64,000 nucleotides of DNA from a virus. The stretch is from positions 1 to 64,000 of the IMG/VR virus record IMGVR_UViG_3300042874_000422. One strand, written 5' to 3'. The notes below the pieces were generated by a model that saw only the letters and a program-made list of their open reading frames with translations, was not told where the DNA came from and made no database searches. A program made the position numbers and the translations under genes. Shown here piece after piece: positions 46,827-54,536 of this stretch. Within the stretch, counting starts at the first letter, position 1, and the number at the start of each line of letters is the position of its first letter.

Positions 46827-47109
46827 TCGCGACGAGATCGCCGAACACCTTCGACTCGCGGATCCGACGCAGATGCCCGACGAACGTACGGGCGTCGCAC
46901 TCGATCGCGCCGGCCGCGACCGCGAGCGCCCGCTTGCCCTTCGCGATGTCGTAGTGCCAGAAGCTCGCCTTGGGTGGGACCTGATACCAACGACGAGCGA
47001 CGCCAATGCGATCGGCCATCGCGTGTAACTCGTCCGGCGTGTCCGCGATCATGTGGCACATCACCATCTGACCGAGCGGATGGATCGAGCTGTCGACGTA
47101 CACGCTCAT
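46786..47109 (-). CDS. DUF4031 protein
   Basis: 107 aa. SVYVDSSIHPLGQMVMCHMI, DTPDELHAMADRIGV, RRWYQ and HYDIAKGKRALAVAAGAIE match DUF4031, a small family common in phages, function unknown. It overlaps the M23 gene's end by 41 nt (convergent). Confidence 0.8.
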   Translation of the reverse strand: MSVYVDSSIHPLGQMVMCHMIADTPDELHAMADRIGVARRWYQVPPKASFWHYDIAKGKRALAVAAGAIECDARTFVGHLRRIRESKVFGDLVAINQRARQQASGRA

Positions 47110-47438
47110 TTCGAGGCGTTCTCGATCGCTCGGTTCAGGTACCACGCGGCTTTTTTGAGGTCTTCGACGAGCTTCGCGGGATCCTTCTTGCCGGCGCGAC
47201 TGATGTACTTCACCGCGTTGCCGAGCGCGAAATCGAGCTGCCACGCTTCGATCACCTTGATCGCTTCGTAGGTCGTGTCGCCACCGTAGTGGTTCGGGTG
47301 ATTCACCGCCTCGGGTTTGGCATCGGGATGCGGACGACACGGACCCTCATGTTGATCAGGCAACGTGCATTTTCGGCCGGACTTGCACCACGGCAGCCCG
47401 CTGATAACCGACTCACCGATTTCACTTCCCGCTGGCAT
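47106..47438 (-). CDS. DUF3310 (SaV-like) protein
   Basis: 110 aa. VNHPNHYGGDTTYEAIKVIE, FALGNAVKYISRAGKKD and EDLKKAAWYLNRAIE are the DUF3310 signature; the family is common in phage nucleotide modules. The extra N-terminus has CKSGRKC...C, possibly zinc-binding. Starts inside the end of thyX. Confidence 0.85.
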   Translation of the reverse strand: MPAGSEIGESVISGLPWCKSGRKCTLPDQHEGPCRPHPDAKPEAVNHPNHYGGDTTYEAIKVIEAWQLDFALGNAVKYISRAGKKDPAKLVEDLKKAAWYLNRAIENASK

Positions 47439-48108
47439 TGGCTTTCTCCCAGCTGGCGATGATGGTCGGATAAATCGGTCGGAGCAGAGCCAGCATCGCG
47501 TCGGCATACACCCGGACCTCGTATTGCGCGTGCGGATCGCGCCGCAGGCTCAGCAGGTGAAGCGTATTGTGGAGGTCGCACTGCCAATACCACTCCGTGT
47601 ACGTCCCGACGGGAAGAACGGAGCGGGCTAGCTCGGGCGCGAGGCCCATTTCGAGTAGCTGCTCGTAAGCGTCAAACGCCTTGTGGCCGATGTCGACCAT
47701 GATGCGGTTGCACGCAAGCGGATCGTCGACGATCTCAGAAGAGCTGCCCTGCTTGTTCGTCTCGGCCTTGCGCTGCATCCGGTCGCCCGTCGGGACGTAG
47801 AATTCACGAGCGGCTTTGACGTAGCGGTAACTGACTTCGTTGATGCTCGCGGTTCGATGGCGAACGAGCTGCCGCGCGACGAAGATCGGCATCTTCATGT
47901 AGAAGAGCACCTGACAGAATTCGAGCGGCGTCGTGTGACGATTGCGCACGAGGTAGTCGGTCAGCTTCGCGTCTTCGTCGGGCGTCCGCTCCTTGCGGTT
48001 ACGGAAGCTGGTGCGCGCGGTCGATGCTGGCGTGCGATCGGTGCCCATCGTGTCGACGAGCGCGACGAAGCCATGATCGAGGAGCAGAACTTCGTTGAGT
48101 CGTTCCAT
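47422..48108 (-). CDS. thyX: Flavin-dependent thymidylate synthase
   Basis: 228 aa. ThyX motif RHRTASINEVSYRY at residues 83-96 (RHRx7S). It makes dTMP from dUMP with FAD and methylenetetrahydrofolate, completing a pathway with the dCMP deaminase at 21.6 kb and MazG. A phage promoter box ends 12 nt before the ATG. Confidence 0.95.
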   Translation of the reverse strand: MERLNEVLLLDHGFVALVDTMGTDRTPASTARTSFRNRKERTPDEDAKLTDYLVRNRHTTPLEFCQVLFYMKMPIFVARQLVRHRTASINEVSYRYVKAAREFYVPTGDRMQRKAETNKQGSSSEIVDDPLACNRIMVDIGHKAFDAYEQLLEMGLAPELARSVLPVGTYTEWYWQCDLHNTLHLLSLRRDPHAQYEVRVYADAMLALLRPIYPTIIASWEKANASGK

Positions 48109-48120
48109 TCGTATGCTTTG

Positions 48121-48142
48121 TCGGTACCACGAGGGTCCGACA
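48121..48142 (-). promoter_or_regulatory. Phage promoter box
   Basis: TGTCGGACCCTCG, TGG, TACCGA, then 12 nt to the thyX ATG, so this transcript would have a leader of a few bases. Confidence 0.6.
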
Positions 48143-48145
48143 GCT

Positions 48146-48349
48146 CTACGGATCGCGACGTCCTGCATGAAGCCCGGCACGTCGACGTTCTTTCGCCGCT
48201 TCGATCTTCTTCTGCGATCGGAGCTGGCTCGCGGCGGTGAGCTTAGGTCCGCGTTTATTTCGCGGCGCCATCCTCTTCCCGTTCGCCCGTCGCGAGCCGA
48301 CCTTCATCACGTCACCGTTGATGACCCACCACGACGAGCGAATTTCCAT
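48146..48349 (-). CDS. Small basic protein (67 aa)
   Basis: MEIRSSWWVINGDVMKVGSR, then Arg/Lys-rich (RRANGKRMAPRNKRGPKL; KKIEAAKERRRAGLHAGRR). Possibly nucleic-acid binding. The start is fixed by a promoter box 7 nt upstream. Confidence 0.65.
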   Translation of the reverse strand: MEIRSSWWVINGDVMKVGSRRANGKRMAPRNKRGPKLTAASQLRSQKKIEAAKERRRAGLHAGRRDP

Positions 48350-48356
48350 TCAGACG

Positions 48357-48378
48357 ATCCTACATCGAGGGTCAGACA
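48357..48378 (-). promoter_or_regulatory. Phage promoter box (leaderless)
   Basis: TGTCTGACCCTCG, ATG, TAGGAT, then 7 nt to ATG 48349. Confidence 0.65.
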
Positions 48379-48656
48379 CCCGGCAGCGGGGCCCTTGGTG
48401 GCCAGCTCCACGTGCCGGGGTGCTTGTTCTCGTAGGCGCGTTCGCTGATGCCGAGCCGGTAATTGTCGAACAAGGCGCAGCTGGTGCCCAAGCCGTGCTC
48501 TGCGTCGGTGGGTTCGAAGAACACGTGCAGGTTCACCCGGCCATCGACGAGGATCGACGTGATCAGCGCGGGGCGCGACACGATCGGCTGCGTCGGATCA
48601 GAGACGAAGTGATACAGGACGAGGCGGCAGGGCGAGGGCAACATCTGCACGAGCAT
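48372..48656 (-). CDS. Small conserved-type hypothetical protein (94 aa)
   Basis: PCRLVLYHFVSDPTQPIVSR, then ALITSILVDGRVNLHVFF resembles a widespread small phage/proteobacterial family with a VNLxVF core. Function unknown. A second ATG 12 nt inside is an alternative start. Confidence 0.65.
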   Translation of the reverse strand: MLVQMLPSPCRLVLYHFVSDPTQPIVSRPALITSILVDGRVNLHVFFEPTDAEHGLGTSCALFDNYRLGISERAYENKHPGTWSWPPRAPLPGV

Positions 48657-48673
48657 AGCCCGCCCCTCTGACG

Positions 48674-48925
48674 TTACCGCTTGGTACCTGCGCGAGCGGG
48701 CGCCGTACGAACGGGCGCCGACGCGATCACACGCTCGACCGCGATCACCATCGAGTCCTCTTCGCTCAGCTCTGTCGTCGGGATGCCGTGCGGCGAAGTG
48801 ACCTCGTCCAGCTCTTCAGAGAGTCGCGTCGCGACGCGACGAAGGCGTGTGTACGATTCGAGGGCGCGAGCGCCGGCTGCTTGTACACGTGGGTTCAACG
48901 TGGTGATCGAACCGCCAGGTGTCAT
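48674..48925 (-). CDS. Helical hypothetical protein (83 aa)
   Basis: TPGGSITTLNPRVQAAGARA, then LESYTRLRRVATRLSEELDE and VIAVERVIA. ATG 48940 overlaps the -10 box, so 48925 is preferred. Unknown. Confidence 0.55.
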   Translation of the reverse strand: MTPGGSITTLNPRVQAAGARALESYTRLRRVATRLSEELDEVTSPHGIPTTELSEEDSMVIAVERVIASAPVRTAPARAGTKR

Positions 48926-48935
48926 CGTGGGCTTG

Positions 48936-48957
48936 ATCATACTCGTACGAGGGTGCA
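48936..48957 (-). promoter_or_regulatory. Weaker copy of the phage promoter box
   Basis: CACCCTCG followed by a longer spacer and TATGAT, 10 nt before ATG 48925. Spacing differs from the other copies. Confidence 0.4.
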
Positions 48958-48961
48958 AGAA

Positions 48962-49387
48962 CTAGCGCCGCCTCGGGCCGACCAGGCGATCGTAGAACTT
49001 CTGGAGCATGTCGACGAGCGCTGCCGACGACTTGCTCGCCTCCGACGAGACTTGCTCCATCAGCTCCGCGAATTCTTTGCGGACGAGGTCTTCGTGCGTG
49101 CGGTTTTCTGCGCGCTCGTCCCGCGCAATGCGCGCGTACGTCTCAGCAAGTTGCAGGTGCTTGTGCTCGTAGTCGGCGCGGATCGACTCTCGCTCGGTCG
49201 CCCAGCTCTCCCGCTCCACCGCCCAGTCGGAGCGCTCCTTTTCGCGAGCAGCGTCGGACGCCCGGATGCTCGCTTGATCGGCCCTAAGAGCCTTGAACAA
49301 ATGAATAATCGCATACCCGAAAACGAGCGCGACAACGCCTAGAACGCCGTACTGCCAGGCGGTAGGTGCGATGGAGCTTGATTCCAC
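48962..49387 (-). CDS. Membrane-anchored coiled-coil protein
   Basis: 141 aa, GTG start. N-terminal membrane segment (YGVLGVVALVFGYAIIHLF, about 13-31), then a long charged coiled coil (AREKERSDWAVERESWATER; AETYARIARDERAENRTHED). i-spanin-like topology, but no o-spanin is adjacent. Unknown. Confidence 0.65.
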   Translation of the reverse strand: MESSSIAPTAWQYGVLGVVALVFGYAIIHLFKALRADQASIRASDAAREKERSDWAVERESWATERESIRADYEHKHLQLAETYARIARDERAENRTHEDLVRKEFAELMEQVSSEASKSSAALVDMLQKFYDRLVGPRRR

Positions 49388-49444
49388 CCTGCAATATTAC
49401 ATGGAGGCTCTGACGCCAGACTGCCGCAAAATGTTGCGATTGGC

Positions 49445-49801
49445 CTATTGGTTGGCGTTTAGGGCATCCACGAGCAGTTTGTCGATGTCGCCCGGCGGGA
49501 TCGCACCCTCGACCTTCGTCGTGCCGCGCTTGGTCATGACGCACGTGGTTGGCGTGGCCGTGACGCCGAGCTTGTCGGCGAATGCCTGCAGCTCTTCGTT
49601 CTCGGCGGCGGCGTCGTAGAACATCACCGGGATCTGGCCGGGCTCCAGTACGTCACCGGGCTGGTAGATGTGAAGCGGCGCTCCACGCTTCTTGAGGGCG
49701 TTCACCCGCTTGGTGAATTCCGGCAGGTACTGATCGCACGCGCCGCAGCCGGGCATGGCCCAGACGACGATGAGCACGCTCGTGTTGCGAAGATCGACCA
49801 T
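49445..49801 (-). CDS. Thioredoxin-like protein
   Basis: 118 aa. VLIVVWAMPGCGACDQYLPE with CGAC at 19-22 (here GCGAC) and a cis-Pro loop ATPTTCVM. A redox partner for a phage or host reductase, or for disulfides in Cys-rich particle proteins. Short 3-nt gap to the preceding small gene. Confidence 0.85.
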   Translation of the reverse strand: MVDLRNTSVLIVVWAMPGCGACDQYLPEFTKRVNALKKRGAPLHIYQPGDVLEPGQIPVMFYDAAAENEELQAFADKLGVTATPTTCVMTKRGTTKVEGAIPPGDIDKLLVDALNANQ

Positions 49802-49804
49802 CAG

Positions 49805-49897
49805 TCAGGAAGCTGCCACGCCTCGGGTAGCTTTGGAAGAAACGAGCCGCGCTCGACCTTGCGTAATCCGGGACGCCTGCTCGTTCATGTCGGCCAT
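49805..49897 (-). CDS. 30-aa peptide ahead of thioredoxin-like gene
   Basis: MADMNEQASRITQGRARLVS, then SKATRGVAAS. TACAGT (49905-49910) ends 7 nt before the ATG and TTGAAG lies 18 nt further up. It may be a true peptide or only a leader for the thioredoxin-like gene. Confidence 0.5.
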   Translation of the reverse strand: MADMNEQASRITQGRARLVSSKATRGVAAS

Positions 49898-49904
49898 GAG
49901 GGTT

Positions 49905-49934
49905 ACTGTACCTCTGCTTGCAACTGAGCTTCAA
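49905..49934 (-). promoter_or_regulatory. TTGAAG/TACAGT promoter
   Basis: TTGAAG, 18 nt, TACAGT, with the spacer CTCAGTTGCAAGCAGAGG nearly identical to that of the promoter at 51023-51052. Confidence 0.6.
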
Positions 49935-49952
49935 CTTCGGACCGTCTACGTA

Positions 49953-50717
49953 ATGTACCCCCGAGCCATCGGCTTACTCGCGACGAGGAACCGCCACGAA
50001 CTGGCGCACCAGGCCGCGCACGCCTTTTTGGACCAGCAGTACGCGGGCGATAAGACGTTGCTCATCTATGACGACAGCCAAACGCCATTCGCCCTCTGCG
50101 ACGAATTGCGACAGTTCGATGTCGTCGTGAAGAACATCGCGCCTACGAGGCTTCCGGTGAAACGGAACCAAATGATGCGATTGGCCATCGAGCGCGATCC
50201 CGAAGCGATCTACTTCGTCTGGGATGACGACGATTACATCAGCCCGCATCGCGTGCGGCGCCAGATCGAAGCGCTGCTCGCCAACCCAAACGCCGACGGT
50301 TGCATCCTGTGCCCGTACCTGACGTACGACGTCACTACGCGAGAGGTCGCGCAGCTCGGCAAGGCGAACATCACCGGGCTACGGCTTCGCGTGTTCGCCG
50401 ACGCCACGCTCGCGTTCCGACGACGATTGTGGGAACGGCTGCCGTGGGACGAGACCCGCGATCCGAACGCTTGTTGGCGCTGGATGCGTGAACCCGTCGA
50501 CCGCATCGTCGACATCCCAGGCGATGACGACTACATCGTGATCCGTCACCCGACGAATCACACGGTAGGCATGCTCCCCAAGACGTTTCACCCTCAGCTA
50601 CGCACGCTGGACGTCCGGCTCTCGGCCGACGACGTCGAGCGGCGAATCACGGCGCGTTGTACGTGTCCGCGTCGCCAGGGCCCGCCAGCGTGTGGGGATC
50701 CCAGAACAGCACGTTGA
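49953..50717 (+). CDS. Family 2-like glycosyltransferase
   Basis: 254 aa. GT-A fold signs: PRAIGLLATRNRHELAHQAA, LLIYDDS, LPVKRNQMMRLAIE and the metal site YFVWDDDDYISP (91-94). It would transfer a sugar to phage DNA, a particle protein or the host surface. The start is uncertain because the frame is open upstream. The 3' end overlaps the convergent MSTNAG gene by 71 nt. Confidence 0.75.
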   Translation: MYPRAIGLLATRNRHELAHQAAHAFLDQQYAGDKTLLIYDDSQTPFALCDELRQFDVVVKNIAPTRLPVKRNQMMRLAIERDPEAIYFVWDDDDYISPHRVRRQIEALLANPNADGCILCPYLTYDVTTREVAQLGKANITGLRLRVFADATLAFRRRLWERLPWDETRDPNACWRWMREPVDRIVDIPGDDDYIVIRHPTNHTVGMLPKTFHPQLRTLDVRLSADDVERRITARCTCPRRQGPPACGDPRTAR

Positions 50718-51015
50718 TCTCGGCGTCAGCGGCGTTGTCGTTGCTGAAGATGACGTGGATGGTGTTCGTCACGGCGCTGAGCGTGGGCTCGCCGTGCGTG
50801 ATGAACGTCCACGCCGAGATCGGCGACATCGGCATCACCTGGACGCGCGACGGGTCCGTGAAACCCGGCTCGGCGACCGAGTTAGCGACGAAGTTCTGAT
50901 TCACCTGACGAAGTCCGGTGTCGATGTCTAGGACGCCAGGGGCGCCGCCGTTGACGCCTGCCGGAATCGTGGCCCGGATACGGTTCCAAAGGAGATTGCC
51001 CGCGTTGGTGCTCAT
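50647..51015 (-). CDS. MSTNAG-family virion-like protein, copy C
   Basis: 122 aa. The most divergent of the three (MSTNAGNLLWNRIRATIPAG; DIDTGLRQVNQNFVANSVAE; NVLFWDPHTLAGPGDADTYN). TAGAGT (51023-51028) ends 7 nt before the ATG, and the 12-nt longer start is therefore rejected. It lies next to the capsid-like genes, unlike A and B. Confidence 0.7.
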   Translation of the reverse strand: MSTNAGNLLWNRIRATIPAGVNGGAPGVLDIDTGLRQVNQNFVANSVAEPGFTDPSRVQVMPMSPISAWTFITHGEPTLSAVTNTIHVIFSNDNAADAEINVLFWDPHTLAGPGDADTYNAP

Positions 51016-51022
51016 GACCCAC

Positions 51023-51052
51023 ACTCTACCCCCGCTTGCAACCGAGCTTCAA
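51023..51052 (-). promoter_or_regulatory. TTGAAG/TAGAGT promoter
   Basis: TTGAAG, CTCGGTTGCAAGCGGGGG, TAGAGT, then 7 nt to ATG 51015. It is a near copy of the promoter at 49905. Confidence 0.6.
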
Positions 51053-51137
51053 CTCGTGCGATACGGGCCGGATCGTGGGGTGGACAGACGACGAGAGGAT
51101 CGAGCGAGCCCTGTGCGAGCTAGCCGACCACTGGTGG

Positions 51138-52127
51138 CTAATCTTCGGCGACGATCGTCCACGCGCCGCCGGCGGGGCCGACGTTGCCGTTGGTGATGTG
51201 GACCGAGAGATAGTCCGCACACGGGTTGGTGAGCTGAACGTTGACGGGAACGTCTGCGGGGGCGGCGAGCTGTTCGAACGCCTTGACCTCGAAGACAGGC
51301 GTGAACGAACCAACTGGATGCTCGTTGATGTTGCGAATGAGGCCAACGCGGTAATCAACGATCTGCGCCGGAATACCGTCGAAATTGTGCGAGAGGAGCG
51401 AGATGCCGATGCTCTTACGTCCGTAGATCGGAATCATCGCGAAGTAACCCGAGTTACCAGCGCCGAGCCCCCAAAGCCCCTCGCGCGCCATCGCAGCACG
51501 CTTGGTGGGTGGCGAGAACGCGGGCAGCTTGGCGTAGAACTGGAGATGTAAAAACGGCGCTTCTGTCGGCGTGAACGCACCCGTTACGCCGAACATGTTC
51601 GTGAACTGCTGACCTGCGTAGTAGCCGGTCGTCGTTCCGAACTGACCGCCGTGCCCATTCGCACCGACACCCTGGGCCAGATCGTTGTTGGACGGCTTGG
51701 GGCCCCACGGAAACACGTAGGCGGTCCCGGCCTGCATCGCGTCCCACCACGACTGGTTCGCGGTGCCCAGCGTGGGCTCCTTCTGCGTCGCTTGCGAGAA
51801 CAGCAGCGGCGCTTCGCGCGTGATGATGCGCGGGAGACTGACGACCAGCTCGGGGAGCATGACATCAGCCGGCGGGATGTTGAGCGTCTTCAGCCGATCC
51901 CACGTGTACCAGCAACGATCGATCGTGCTGCGCGGGCCGATCGCGACCGCCGCCACCGACGACGGCACTGGACGGCTGCCGGGCGGTGGCCACTGCAGGT
52001 TGATCTCGGGTGTGACAGCGCCCGGCGTATCTGACCGAACGCCCCAGTCCGTGAATTCAAGCTCGAAGACGTCGTTGCTACGCGCGAGCGCGTCTTCGAA
52101 CGGGAAGCTGTGCAGGGATTGAGGCAT
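51138..52127 (-). CDS. Capsid-like structural protein candidate (329 aa)
   Basis: No family recognised. Beta-rich with Pro/Trp/aromatic loops (NLQWPPPGSRPVP; AYVFPWGPKPSN; FLHLQFYAKLPAFSPP; SGYFAMIPIYGRKS; DYLSVHITNGN), no membrane segment and no signal. Size and composition suit a jelly-roll capsid or penton-type protein. GGAGAG precedes the ATG. Third gene of an operon with two other beta-rich proteins. Confidence 0.65.
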   Translation of the reverse strand: MPQSLHSFPFEDALARSNDVFELEFTDWGVRSDTPGAVTPEINLQWPPPGSRPVPSSVAAVAIGPRSTIDRCWYTWDRLKTLNIPPADVMLPELVVSLPRIITREAPLLFSQATQKEPTLGTANQSWWDAMQAGTAYVFPWGPKPSNNDLAQGVGANGHGGQFGTTTGYYAGQQFTNMFGVTGAFTPTEAPFLHLQFYAKLPAFSPPTKRAAMAREGLWGLGAGNSGYFAMIPIYGRKSIGISLLSHNFDGIPAQIVDYRVGLIRNINEHPVGSFTPVFEVKAFEQLAAPADVPVNVQLTNPCADYLSVHITNGNVGPAGGAWTIVAED

Positions 52128-52139
52128 GGTCTCTCCGCG

Positions 52140-52463
52140 TTAAACGACGTCGCTGTTGGGCTTGACCGGGATTGCCTCGGACGCAGCCACCGAAATGATG
52201 ACGCCGGTGCCGATGCCGACGGCGTAGAGCGCCTGACCCGGCGCGAGGACGAACGTGTCCTCTTTGTTGATCGGAATGATCCAGGCGTTCGCGAACACAG
52301 GGATGTTCGACAGCGTGCCGACGTCATGCGCGAGCAGCGCATTGTTCGGTCCGAAGTTGCGAACGACCACACGAAGCGGCACGCCAGCGGCCTTCATCAA
52401 GGTCGCAGGATTCTGCGTGCCCTGAATCGGGAGAACGAGGCTGTTCAGCTGTGAAGGCTGCAT
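52140..52463 (-). CDS. Beta-rich virion-like protein (107 aa)
   Basis: LNSLVLPIQGTQNPATLMKA, VPLRVVVRNFGPNN, NAWIIPINKEDTFVLAPGQA, VGIGTGVIISVAASEAIP: a regular all-beta pattern. No membrane segment. Probable minor capsid or decoration protein. Unknown family. Confidence 0.65.
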   Translation of the reverse strand: MQPSQLNSLVLPIQGTQNPATLMKAAGVPLRVVVRNFGPNNALLAHDVGTLSNIPVFANAWIIPINKEDTFVLAPGQALYAVGIGTGVIISVAASEAIPVKPNSDVV

Positions 52464-52483
52464 GTCGGACCCTCCGAGTAGAA

Positions 52484-53014
52484 CTAGCGCGTGTTCGACG
52501 GCGGTGCGACTTGCAGGAGAAACCCTTGAAAGCCCACTTCGATGCGGAGCGAGACGAGCGGATCGACGGGAACCGCCGTCGGGATCTGCGCGCCATCCCA
52601 CGTCGGCAGCGCGAGCGTGTCAACCACGACCTGGAAGCCCTCGGAGCGGATCAGGTAGTACGGCTCGGCCCACTCCCACGTCCGCTCGCTGCTGCCCTTG
52701 GTGAGCAGGTTTATCAGCGTCGGATTCTTCGTCATGATGACGTTCTTGCCGAAGTCGTTGATGCGCAGGCGCACCAATTCAGCAAGCATGTCTTGCGACG
52801 GCTGGTTCGGCAGCACGCCGTTCGCGTCGTCGAGCGCGGTGATGCGCGGGATCATGCGGTGGCACTCGAAGGGCATGTCGATGTTGTTGGTGAACACCGC
52901 GTCGGGGAACTGCGTGCCCGACTGACTGCCCTGCATGATGATTTCACCTGGCATCTCGTACGGGATGCGCATGGTGATTTCGCGATTGGCCCACGTGCTC
53001 GGAAGACGACCCAT
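52484..53014 (-). CDS. Structural protein candidate (176 aa)
   Basis: MGRLPSTWANREITMRIPYE, MPGEIIMQGSQ, PFECHRMIPRITALDD, RINDFGKNVIMTKNPTLINL, AEPYYLIRSEGFQVVVDTLA, LRIEVGFQGFLLQV. Mixed beta-rich fold. AAGGAG precedes the ATG and the promoter TGATAGGGT lies about 46 nt upstream, so this gene heads the operon. Unknown family. Confidence 0.65.
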   Translation of the reverse strand: MGRLPSTWANREITMRIPYEMPGEIIMQGSQSGTQFPDAVFTNNIDMPFECHRMIPRITALDDANGVLPNQPSQDMLAELVRLRINDFGKNVIMTKNPTLINLLTKGSSERTWEWAEPYYLIRSEGFQVVVDTLALPTWDGAQIPTAVPVDPLVSLRIEVGFQGFLLQVAPPSNTR

Positions 53015-53045
53015 GTCAGCAGCTCCTTGTCGACGTTTTAACTTG

Positions 53046-53399
53046 ATGTCGACGTCCAAACCCTATCACGGTGCCGACCCGTTGGTCATGTTCAAGGCTC
53101 CGACCATCGGTCCGCACATGTACCTGGTCGTGGCGACGATCTCGACGTGGCCCGAGGCGTTCGACCGTAAGACCGCCGACAAGGCGCTCGCGGCGTTCGT
53201 CGAACCACTCGATATGGACACGATACTGTCGACGTTCGACACGAACGTTCAGCTCGAAGAGCGAGCCCTCAACTGGGCCGACGTCATCGGTTTCCTCGCT
53301 CGCATCACCCAGCGAACGAATGACCTGGTACCGACGAACGTCGGCGTCGCGTTCTGGGCGCACTACCTACTTTGGGAAAACCAACAAGGAACGAATTGA
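53046..53399 (+). CDS. Hypothetical protein (117 aa)
   Basis: STSKPYHGADPLVMFKAPTI, then MYLVVATISTWPEAFDRKTA and helices. A second in-frame ATG at 53088 (MFKAPTIGPH) is an equally good start. Unknown family; 1 nt before the next gene. Confidence 0.6.
   Translation: MSTSKPYHGADPLVMFKAPTIGPHMYLVVATISTWPEAFDRKTADKALAAFVEPLDMDTILSTFDTNVQLEERALNWADVIGFLARITQRTNDLVPTNVGVAFWAHYLLWENQQGTN
53060..53067 (-). promoter_or_regulatory. Promoter of the capsid-like operon
   Basis: TGATAGGGT (minus strand), followed by a 45-nt leader containing GTCGAC twice and AAGGAG. This is a leadered promoter, unlike most in the window. Confidence 0.5.
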
Positions 53400-53400
53400 G

Positions 53401-53919
53401 ATGAAGATTTACGTCGCAGCGGCATCCAGCGAGATCGAGCGCGCAGAGAAGCGCATGGCGCAGCTTAAGGAGATCGGCTTCGACGTCGTCTCGACGTGGC
53501 CAGAGGTCATCCGCAAGGTCGGCTCCGCGAACCCAATAGAGGCGTCGCGCGAGGACCGCGCGACGTGGGCTGCCGAGGATCTATCCCAAGTCGCGACGGC
53601 GGAAGTGCTCTGGTACCTGATCCCCGAGAGCGCGCCGACGGACGGCGCTAACGTCGAATTCGGCTACGCCTTGATGCTCGGCGTGATGTCGCAGGAAGCC
53701 CGCGCCGCCGGGATCAACGCCCCCGTCTATCGCTTGCTCACGTCGGGCAAAGAGCGGTCGATCTTCACGGCGCTCGCGATCCATTACAAGACCGACGAAG
53801 AGGCGCTCACGGCGCTCAGGGTTCAGCTTGGCTTCCACCAGATGCTGGCCGGAAAAACGAAAAGCCCCGGAGCTTCCTCCGGGGCCGGACTCGACGGGCC
53901 GTCGAGCGAAGGTGGTTAG
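53401..53919 (+). CDS. Nucleoside 2-deoxyribosyltransferase-like protein
   Basis: 172 aa. KIYVAAASSEIERAEKRMAQ and a later GANVEFGYALM fit the nucleoside deoxyribosyltransferase/DUF4406 fold (Rossmann-like, with a catalytic Glu in xNVEFGYA). Possible role in base salvage or removal of modified nucleosides. The last 25 codons (TKSPGASSGAGLDG) overlap a terminator hairpin of the other strand. Confidence 0.7.
   Translation: MKIYVAAASSEIERAEKRMAQLKEIGFDVVSTWPEVIRKVGSANPIEASREDRATWAAEDLSQVATAEVLWYLIPESAPTDGANVEFGYALMLGVMSQEARAAGINAPVYRLLTSGKERSIFTALAIHYKTDEEALTALRVQLGFHQMLAGKTKSPGASSGAGLDGPSSEGG
53852..53887 (-). terminator. Intrinsic terminator (minus strand)
   Basis: GCCCCGGA, GGAAGC, TCCGGGGC then TTTTCGTTTTT on the minus strand. 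It ends transcription from the 54 kb minus-strand genes inside the 3' end of the plus-strand gene. Confidence 0.7.
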
Positions 53920-54245
53920 GGCGTCCAGCGAGTGCGATCTCGGCACGGCCCAAACCCGGGCGGCGTGCCCAGCGCCTCACCAATCTCCCAGCCGTAACGC
54001 TGGACCCGACGAGCAACCAATTCGTAGCGGACGTTAGCCAGCTCAGCCCATTCGCTGATGGTCCGCGATTGGCCGTTCAGCTCGTACCGGCGCGTAGTGC
54101 GTTGGTTCCGGTTCTGCTCGGTGGGTGTCGCCCACCTGATGTTGCCGGGCTCGTAATGCCCGTCATTATCGATGCGATCCAACGAGAACAATCGCTCCGA
54201 TCCGTGGTCACGCGGCGGCCTCGATGCGAACGAGGGCCGCCGCAA
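53916..54245 (-). pseudogene. C-terminal half of a split HNH-type endonuclease
   Basis: FSLDRIDNDGHYEPGNIRWA, then TPTEQNRNQRTTRRYELNG, is the second half of a common phage homing-endonuclease-like family (DRIDNxGxYxPxNxRWAT). The only start is a TTG; the residues before the motif are unrelated. The matching first half lies at 54646-54978, so the gene has been split. Confidence 0.7.
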
Positions 54246-54247
54246 AC

Positions 54248-54508
54248 TTATCGAGGGTTGCGGCGACGACCGCCGCCACCGGCTGTGTCGAGCGCATCTA
54301 CATCTGCGACGTCGACGGTGGTCCTCCCGTACACGCGGCGCGTGTGTAGGTCACCGCGAGCAATGGCTCGCCAAATGGTCGACGCGCTGACACCACGTCG
54401 AGCGGCAGCGGCTTCGATCGTGACCTGCCGGGCCAGATCGACGATGCGAGAGAGTGATTTCATGTGAGTCATGCGATGCTTTCTGTCGCATGCCTCGCCG
54501 TGGTCCAT
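54248..54508 (-). CDS. Excisionase-like helix-turn-helix protein
   Basis: 86 aa from ATG 54508 (alternatives 54472 and 54463). VTIEAAAARRGVSASTIWRA, then GDLHTRRVYGRTTVDVADVD is a MerR/excisionase-type HTH as in small DNA-binding accessory proteins. It sits between the two halves of the HNH gene. TAATGC lies 5 nt before the first ATG. Confidence 0.65.
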   Translation of the reverse strand: MDHGEACDRKHRMTHMKSLSRIVDLARQVTIEAAAARRGVSASTIWRAIARGDLHTRRVYGRTTVDVADVDALDTAGGGGRRRNPR

Positions 54509-54536
54509 GGCGAGCATTACTAGTGACACCGATGTC

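Noticed and set aside
51036-51551. Plus-strand frame starting near a TACGGG box
   Set aside because: The first 24 residues look protein-like, but the frame then runs antisense through the end of the 329-aa structural gene. The repeat here is better explained as a minus-strand promoter.
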